Positions 6,196-10,214 of a DNA stretch of 10,214 nt are shown here, in pieces (positions within the stretch are counted from its first letter, which is position 1; each line of letters begins with the position of its first letter). The translations under genes and the position numbers were made by a program. The notes beneath the pieces are model-generated. The model saw nothing but the letters and a program-made list of their open reading frames with translations, did no database searches and was not told the origin of the DNA. The stretch lies in the NCBI GenBank assembly GCA_031286025.1, contig JAITVB010000256.1, positions 1 through 10,214 on the forward strand. Reading direction: 5' to 3'. The DNA is from Rikenellaceae bacterium. GTDB lineage: Bacteria; Bacteroidota; Bacteroidia; Bacteroidales; Rikenellaceae.

Positions 6196-8943
6196 ATGAA
6201 AGGTGTGATCCGGATCGTAACATTTCTGTTGTTGGCCGCAACCGTGGCATCCTGTTCCGCAGGAAAAAACGCAATCATTCTTACCTCGGGCGACGCTTCC
6301 GAACGCGAATTGTTCGGTGCCGCGAAACTCCGCGCGGCGCTTACAGCGGCCGGCTACCAGGTGTTCGATGTCGACCAGGGCAACGACAAAGACCTGCGCA
6401 TCGTGATCGGTACCGCCGCCGACACCGCTTTCTCGGCCGCCGCTTCGGCCGCCGGGGTGACCTTCGTACCTTCGACGGCCAGGGAAGGTTTTTCGATCAA
6501 GAGTGCCGGACAAAAATTGTTCGTCGCCGGGAACGATCCTTCGGGCGCCCTCTACGGCTGCATCGAGTTGTGCGACAGGTTGGCTGCCGACAAGAAACTG
6601 CCTGCCGCGATCGATTTCACGGACGCCCCTGAAATGGTGCTCCGCGGCGCCTGCATCGGTGTGCAAAAAACCTATTACCTGCCCGGCCGCACGGTGTACG
6701 AATATCCCTACACCCCCGAGGAGTTCCCGTGGTTTTACGACAAAGAACTCTGGGTGAAATACCTCGACATGTTGGTCGACAACCGGATGAACTCGCTCTA
6801 CCTGTGGAACGGCCACCCGTTCGCGTCGTTGGTGAAACTCGACGATTATCCCTTTGCCGTGGAGGTCGATGACGAAACGTTCAGAAAGAACGAGGAAATG
6901 TACGGTTTTCTGACCGAAGAGGCCAACAAACGCGGTATCTTTGTAATCCAGATGTTTTATAACGTTCTCGTTTCAAAGCCCTTTGCCGAGCATTACGGTA
7001 TCAGAACCCAGGAACGTAGCCGACCGATCATCCCGCTGATTGCCGACTACACCCGCAAGTCGATCGCCGCTTTTGTCGAAAGATACCCCAACGTAGGGCT
7101 GCTGCTTACGTTGGGCGAAGCGATGGACACCTACCAAGACGATGTGGACTGGCTGACGAAAACGATCATCCCCGGCGTGCAGGACGGCCTGAAAGCGTTG
7201 GGCCGCACCGACGAGCCGCCGATCATCGTGCGTGCCCACGACACCGATCCCAAAATGGTGATGGACGCCGCGCTACCCATTTACAAGAACCTCTATACGA
7301 TGAACAAGTACAACGGCGAATCGCTCACCACCTACCAACCCGGCGGCCGTTGGGCCGAAACCCACCGGGGGTTGAGCGCGTTGGGGTCGGTACATATCGA
7401 GAACGTTCATATCCTGGCCAACCTTGAGCCTTTCCGTTGGGGGTCGCCCGAGTTCGTGCAGAAAGCCGTGCGGGCAATGCACGAGATCCACGGGGCCAAC
7501 GGTCTCCATCTTTTCCCGCAGGCCAACTATTGGGAGTGGCCTTACTCGGCCGACAGTGTGGCCGGCGGCGAACGCCTGTTGGAAATCGACCGCGACTGGA
7601 TCTGGTATGCCGCTTGGGCACGCTATGCCTGGAAATGTGAGCGCGACCGAGGGCAAGAAGTTGCCTATTGGTCCGACCGCCTGGCCGACATGTACGGCTC
7701 TTCCGGAGAAACGGGCGGGCATATCATGAACAGCTACGACCAAATGGGCGAAATTTCCCCGAAGTTGTTGCGCAAGTTCGGCATCACCGAGGGCAACCGC
7801 CAGACGATGCTGCTCGGCATGTTCATGAGCCAGTTGGTCAATCCCGCGAAGTGGACGGTCTATGCCGACTTCCACTCGTCGGCCGGCCCTCCGGGCGAAC
7901 GCCTGCAGATGTGGGCCGAAAAGGAATGGAACAAGGAGCCCCACGAAGGAGAAACCCCGCCGCAACTGATCGCAGAAGCCGTCGAACATGGTCGTTTGGC
8001 GGTCGAAGAGATCGAAAAAGCCGTCCCCGGGGTGAAGAAAAACAAGGACGAGTTTGCCCGCCTGCGTAATGACGCCTATTGCTTTCAGACTTTTGCCCGG
8101 TATTTTTCGGAAAAGGTCAAGGCGGCGATGTTGGTGCTTGAATATAACTATGCGAAGGACATTGCGCTGCTCGACTCGGCTACGGTACACCTTGACCAGA
8201 GCCTGGTCCATTATCGGAAACTGGTCGACCTGACCCGGGGTGCCTATCGTCACGCCAACAGCATGCAGACCCAACAGCGCCGTATCCCGATTGGGAGCAA
8301 CGGCGGCAAATATAAGACCTGGGCCGAGATGCTACCCCTCTACGAAGACGAGTTGGTCACATTCCGAAAAAACATCGCCTTCCTGAAATCGTCCGGCGAG
8401 GATGCCGGGCAAGCACCTGTTGCGCTTATCCCGGTGAAAGTGACGCTCAGCGGAGATGCCAGACAGGTGACGTTGGCTGCCGGGGCAAAACTGTTTGCCG
8501 ACCGTCCGAATGTGGTCGAAGAGATTGCCGCCGAACTCAAAGACCTTTCGGCCGTGCAGGTCGACGGGCGCGACCAGATGCGTAACGGGACGCAGATCGT
8601 TTTTACCTGCGACAAGCCGGTACAGGTGGTCGTGGGTTACTTTACCTCCGAACGCGCCGATTATCTGCGTGCACCGGTGCTCGAAACCGACGCTTCGGCC
8701 AACGACTTCGGGCAGGCTGAGATCCAGATCGCCAATGCGGTCAAGCTACCGGGGATGCCGGGCGGATCGCCGGGGATCAATGTTCATACGTTCTCTTATC
8801 CGGCCGGGACACACACCCTTTCATTGGGGCGCGGCTTGGCGTTGGTGCTTGGATTTGCCGACGGCGGCGAGAAGATCGCCCGTCGCGACGCCGGCTTGAT
8901 CTCCGGCTCCCAAAAGGAAAATGTGGATTGGTTGTTTTACTAA
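6196..8943 (+). CDS. Large putative glycoside hydrolase lipoprotein, GH67/GH115-like domain order, family not assigned
   Basis: This 915-residue protein starts 12 bases after the GH141-like gene and completes the operon. Residues 1-20 form a lipoprotein signal (MKGVIRIVTFLLLAATVASC) with Cys20 as the lipidation site. The next residues (SAGKN) lack the acidic surface-export signal, which suggests the periplasmic face, but that is uncertain. Residues about 25-148 look like the alpha/beta domain that precedes the barrel in GH20, GH67 and GH115 enzymes (RIVIGTAADTAF, EGFSIKS, LFVAGNDPSGALYG). APEMVLRGA at 144-152 marks the join to a TIM barrel at about 150-490. Candidate catalytic residues are Glu308 in LLTLGEAMD and Glu411 in LANLEPFRWG. 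A helical region follows at about 590-735 and a beta-sandwich tail at about 740-915. This order matches GH115 alpha-glucuronidases, but I see no clear GH115 sequence motifs. A uronic acid substrate is a guess. Confidence 0.7.
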   Translation: MKGVIRIVTFLLLAATVASCSAGKNAIILTSGDASERELFGAAKLRAALTAAGYQVFDVDQGNDKDLRIVIGTAADTAFSAAASAAGVTFVPSTAREGFSIKSAGQKLFVAGNDPSGALYGCIELCDRLAADKKLPAAIDFTDAPEMVLRGACIGVQKTYYLPGRTVYEYPYTPEEFPWFYDKELWVKYLDMLVDNRMNSLYLWNGHPFASLVKLDDYPFAVEVDDETFRKNEEMYGFLTEEANKRGIFVIQMFYNVLVSKPFAEHYGIRTQERSRPIIPLIADYTRKSIAAFVERYPNVGLLLTLGEAMDTYQDDVDWLTKTIIPGVQDGLKALGRTDEPPIIVRAHDTDPKMVMDAALPIYKNLYTMNKYNGESLTTYQPGGRWAETHRGLSALGSVHIENVHILANLEPFRWGSPEFVQKAVRAMHEIHGANGLHLFPQANYWEWPYSADSVAGGERLLEIDRDWIWYAAWARYAWKCERDRGQEVAYWSDRLADMYGSSGETGGHIMNSYDQMGEISPKLLRKFGITEGNRQTMLLGMFMSQLVNPAKWTVYADFHSSAGPPGERLQMWAEKEWNKEPHEGETPPQLIAEAVEHGRLAVEEIEKAVPGVKKNKDEFARLRNDAYCFQTFARYFSEKVKAAMLVLEYNYAKDIALLDSATVHLDQSLVHYRKLVDLTRGAYRHANSMQTQQRRIPIGSNGGKYKTWAEMLPLYEDELVTFRKNIAFLKSSGEDAGQAPVALIPVKVTLSGDARQVTLAAGAKLFADRPNVVEEIAAELKDLSAVQVDGRDQMRNGTQIVFTCDKPVQVVVGYFTSERADYLRAPVLETDASANDFGQAEIQIANAVKLPGMPGGSPGINVHTFSYPAGTHTLSLGRGLALVLGFADGGEKIARRDAGLISGSQKENVDWLFY

Positions 8944-8959
8944 CCGGCTCCCGAATTGT

Positions 8960-8995
8960 AAGAGAGGGATATGCCACAATGTATATCCCTCTCTT
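8960..8995 (+). terminator. Hairpin terminator of the glycosidase operon
   Basis: Bases 8960-8972 (AAGAGAGGGATAT) and 8983-8995 (ATATCCCTCTCTT) form a perfect 13-bp stem around a 10-base loop. The T-rich stretch TTATTCCTTAT follows. It lies 16 bases after the lipoprotein stop codon and fits an intrinsic terminator that ends the three-gene transcript. Confidence 0.85.
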
Positions 8996-9116
8996 TATTC
9001 CTTATCCGGGTAAAATGCCGACGGCGTTTTCAGTGCCTGAACAAGCAACCACGCAAAGGACATGGGGATGCGAAAATTGACGAACATATAAAAAAATCGA
9101 AATTCCCGATGGCCTG

Positions 9117-9148
9117 TTGCTCTGCGCGCGTTTTTTTATCTATATTTG
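9117..9148 (+). promoter_or_regulatory. Bacteroidota-type promoter for the DUF4290-folK transcript
   Basis: TATATTTG at 9141-9148 matches the -7 consensus TAnnTTTG exactly. A TTG at 9117-9119 lies 21 bases upstream, in the range expected for the -33 element. Transcription would start near 9155, leaving a leader of about 160 bases before the ATG at 9317. The -7 element is also half of a palindrome at 9141-9159. Confidence 0.75.
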
Positions 9149-9159
9149 CAGCAAATATA
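9141..9159. repeat. Palindrome containing the -7 element (9-bp arms, 1-base centre)
   Basis: TATATTTGC at 9141-9149 and GCAAATATA at 9151-9159 are perfect inverted repeats around A9150. The right arm therefore presents a second TATATTTG on the minus strand. It could be a divergent promoter half or the operator of a dimeric repressor covering the start site. No TTTG-like -33 element is visible on the minus strand at the right distance, which favours the operator reading or chance. Confidence 0.6.
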
Positions 9160-9236
9160 CGGATTGGCCCGCGAGGATATCTTTCCCCTTTCTTACCCGT
9201 CGGCATTCGTTTTTTTTGTCAACATTTTGAGTATAA

Positions 9237-9291
9237 GCACACTTCTTCTTCACTGAAAAATTCGGCGGATTTTCCGCCACATAAAGTGTGC
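9237..9291 (+). promoter_or_regulatory. Potential folded 5' leader upstream of the DUF4290 gene
   Basis: GCACACTT at 9237-9244 pairs exactly with AAGTGTGC at 9284-9291, closing a domain that holds an inner hairpin, GGCGGA (9264-9269) with TCCGCC (9273-9278) around a 3-base loop. The domain lies wholly within the predicted leader and ends 25 bases before the start codon. It resembles no riboswitch I can name and has no U tract after it, so it is not an obvious terminator. Confidence 0.45.
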
Positions 9292-9316
9292 CTGAGATTT
9301 ATACAAATACAGCCGA

Positions 9317-9982
9317 ATGAATAAAAATTACAACTTCGAACGAGGGAAGCTGAACCTGCCGGAGTATGGACGCAACATCCTGAAGATGGTCAACTACCTG
9401 ATGTCGATCCGTGACCGCGACCTGCGCAACGGCCAGGCCCGCGTGGTGGTCGAAGTGATGGGCAACATCAACACCCATCTGCGCGACACGGACGACCTGA
9501 AACACAAACTCTGGGATCACCTGTTCATCATTTCGGACTTCCGGCTCGACGTCGATTCGCCCTATCCGAAACCCTCGCCCGACTCGGTGGCACCGCACCC
9601 CGAACGGCTGAAGTATCCGGATCGCAAGATCACATTCAAGCATTACGGCAAAAACATCGAAACGATGATCCGTAACCTGCCCGGACTCGAAAACGAGGAA
9701 GACCGACAGGCGATCGTCGCCAACATCGCCAAATATATGCGCAACAAGTCGCACGAGTACAACCTTGAGTATCCCAACAACGAGACGGTGATCAACGACA
9801 TCCGCCAGTTGTCGGCAGGCCGGATTGCAGTGGGCGACGACATCCTTGACCACTCGAAGAGCGATTTCCGTCCGTCCCAACCGCAACGCCAACAATACAA
9901 AAACGGGAAGAACGGTAAAAACGGTTACCACAAGCAGAACGCTCCGGGCCAAAACCGGAAAATGCAGAAAAACCGAGGCTGA
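9317..9982 (+). CDS. DUF4290 family protein, function unknown
   Basis: This 221-residue protein has no signal peptide or membrane segment and should be cytoplasmic. It is recognised as the Bacteroidota DUF4290 family by its conserved opening (YNFERGKLNLPEYGRNILKM at 5-24). Other markers are VVVEVMGNINTHLRD at 43-57, LKHKLWDHLFIISDF at 61-75, LDVDSPYPKP at 77-86 and HYGKNIETMI at 109-118. The fold looks mostly helical up to about residue 180. The last 40 residues are low-complexity, basic and rich in Asn, Gln, Lys and Gly (QYKNGKNGKNGYHKQN), so probably disordered; such a tail could contact nucleic acid, which is inference. The family has no established function that I know of. The ATG at 9317 places the conserved block directly at the N-terminus. 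The gene is probably co-transcribed with folK, which begins 10 bases after its stop. Confidence 0.93.
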   Translation: MNKNYNFERGKLNLPEYGRNILKMVNYLMSIRDRDLRNGQARVVVEVMGNINTHLRDTDDLKHKLWDHLFIISDFRLDVDSPYPKPSPDSVAPHPERLKYPDRKITFKHYGKNIETMIRNLPGLENEEDRQAIVANIAKYMRNKSHEYNLEYPNNETVINDIRQLSAGRIAVGDDILDHSKSDFRPSQPQRQQYKNGKNGKNGYHKQNAPGQNRKMQKNRG

Positions 9983-9992
9983 CCATTATATT

Positions 9993-10214
9993 ATGGGGCG
10001 CATCGTATTGTTGTTGGGTGGAAACCTGGGCGACCGGGCGGCCCTGATGGCGCAGGCCGAGGCCGAGGTTGCACGCACGGTGGGCCGTGTGGTGCGGGCG
10101 TCGGCGGTTTACGAGTCTGAAGCGTGGGGTTTTGACACCCCTGACCGTTTCCTGAATCGGGTGTTGGTGGTCGAAACCGATCTGACCCCGATCGAGACGC
10201 TCGACCGCACGCAG
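9993..10214 (+). CDS. folK: 2-amino-4-hydroxy-6-hydroxymethyldihydropteridine pyrophosphokinase (HPPK), 5' part
   Basis: The first 74 codons of folK run from the ATG at 9993 to the window end without a stop. The protein starts MGRIVLLLGGNLGDRAAL, the HPPK opening with its LGxNLGDR loop, and continues with ASAVYESEAWGFDTPDRFLN and VVETDLTPIETLDRTQ. These match the pterin-binding and core segments of HPPK, for example the S-x-YxTxPxG and FLN-x-V...ET pattern. The enzyme transfers pyrophosphate from ATP to 6-hydroxymethyl-7,8-dihydropterin in folate synthesis. The C-terminal half, with the magnesium-binding DLDI motif, lies beyond the window. The spacing of 10 bases from the DUF4290 gene suggests one transcript. 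Confidence 0.92.
   Translation, partial: MGRIVLLLGGNLGDRAALMAQAEAEVARTVGRVVRASAVYESEAWGFDTPDRFLNRVLVVETDLTPIETLDRTQ

Larger units (their letters stand above)
8944..9316. other. Intergenic region between the glycosidase operon and the DUF4290 gene
   Basis: This 373-base gap holds the operon terminator (8960-8995), a promoter (9117-9148) and a possibly structured leader (9237-9291). From about 9085 onward it is AT-rich, with T7 at 9131-9137 and T8 at 9210-9217. An open frame of 117 codons runs through it from 8971 but crosses both the terminator and the promoter, so I do not regard it as a gene. I see no tRNA or insertion sequence in it. Confidence 0.7.

Noticed and set aside
4339..6816. Open frame of 825 codons on the minus strand
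   Set aside because: It is antisense to the GH141-like gene and the start of the lipoprotein gene, is rich in His, Arg, Val and Gly as expected from the complement of GC-rich codons, shows no domain or signal, and crosses a real gene border.
9210..9217. T8 run as a terminator in the DUF4290 leader
   Set aside because: No GC-rich stem stands directly before it, so it does not form an intrinsic terminator.
8971..9324. Open frame of 117 codons on the plus strand in the intergenic region
   Set aside because: It begins inside the operon terminator loop, runs through the promoter and leader, overlaps the DUF4290 start, and its product has no recognisable pattern.
1..10214. CRISPR arrays, tRNA or rRNA genes, transposases, SusC/SusD genes
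   Set aside because: I looked for regularly spaced repeats, cloverleaf-type sequences, transposase motifs and TonB-dependent receptor genes and saw none.

Overview
The window looks like chromosomal DNA from a GC-rich member of the Bacteroidota. An Alistipes or other Rikenellaceae species is my best guess, but that is inference. Three things support the phylum. The primary sigma factor is the short Bacteroidota form, which lacks region 1.1. A DUF4290 gene is present, a family known almost only from this phylum. One intergenic region carries a perfect TAnnTTTG promoter element. All genes read on the + strand. Coding DNA is GC-rich, and the two long gaps are clearly AT-rich.

Layout. (1) Bases 2-196 hold the 3' end of a Do/HtrA-type periplasmic protease (last PDZ domain). 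Complete rpoD (234-1094) follows and ends in a perfect 22-bp hairpin terminator. (2) After an AT-rich gap (1154-1420) comes a tight three-gene operon for exported carbohydrate enzymes. It encodes a GH2 glycosidase (1421-4309), a GH141-like parallel beta-helix enzyme (4309-6183, start overlapping the previous stop by one base) and a large lipoprotein (6196-8943). The lipoprotein has a GH67/GH115-like order of domains, but I cannot assign it to a family. A terminator hairpin closes the operon at 8960-8995. (3) A 373-base gap holds that terminator, a palindromic promoter and a potentially folded leader. It is followed by housekeeping genes: a DUF4290 protein (9317-9982) and the 5' part of folK (9993 to the window end).

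How the genes fit together. The middle operon is a self-contained glycan-degradation cassette placed between housekeeping genes. All three products have export signals, and two have visible candidate catalytic carboxylates. The window shows no SusC/SusD pair, sulfatase, transporter or regulator with them, so import and control must be encoded elsewhere or the cassette acts as an auxiliary locus. The substrate cannot be read from the sequence. The GH141 link points to fucose or xylose linkages in pectin or hemicellulose, and the fold order of the third protein points to a uronic acid. Both are hypotheses.

The best candidates for something undescribed are the third enzyme, the cassette as a unit, a T8 tract near the start of the GH2 gene that could switch it off by slippage, and the palindromic promoter with its folded leader upstream of the DUF4290 gene.
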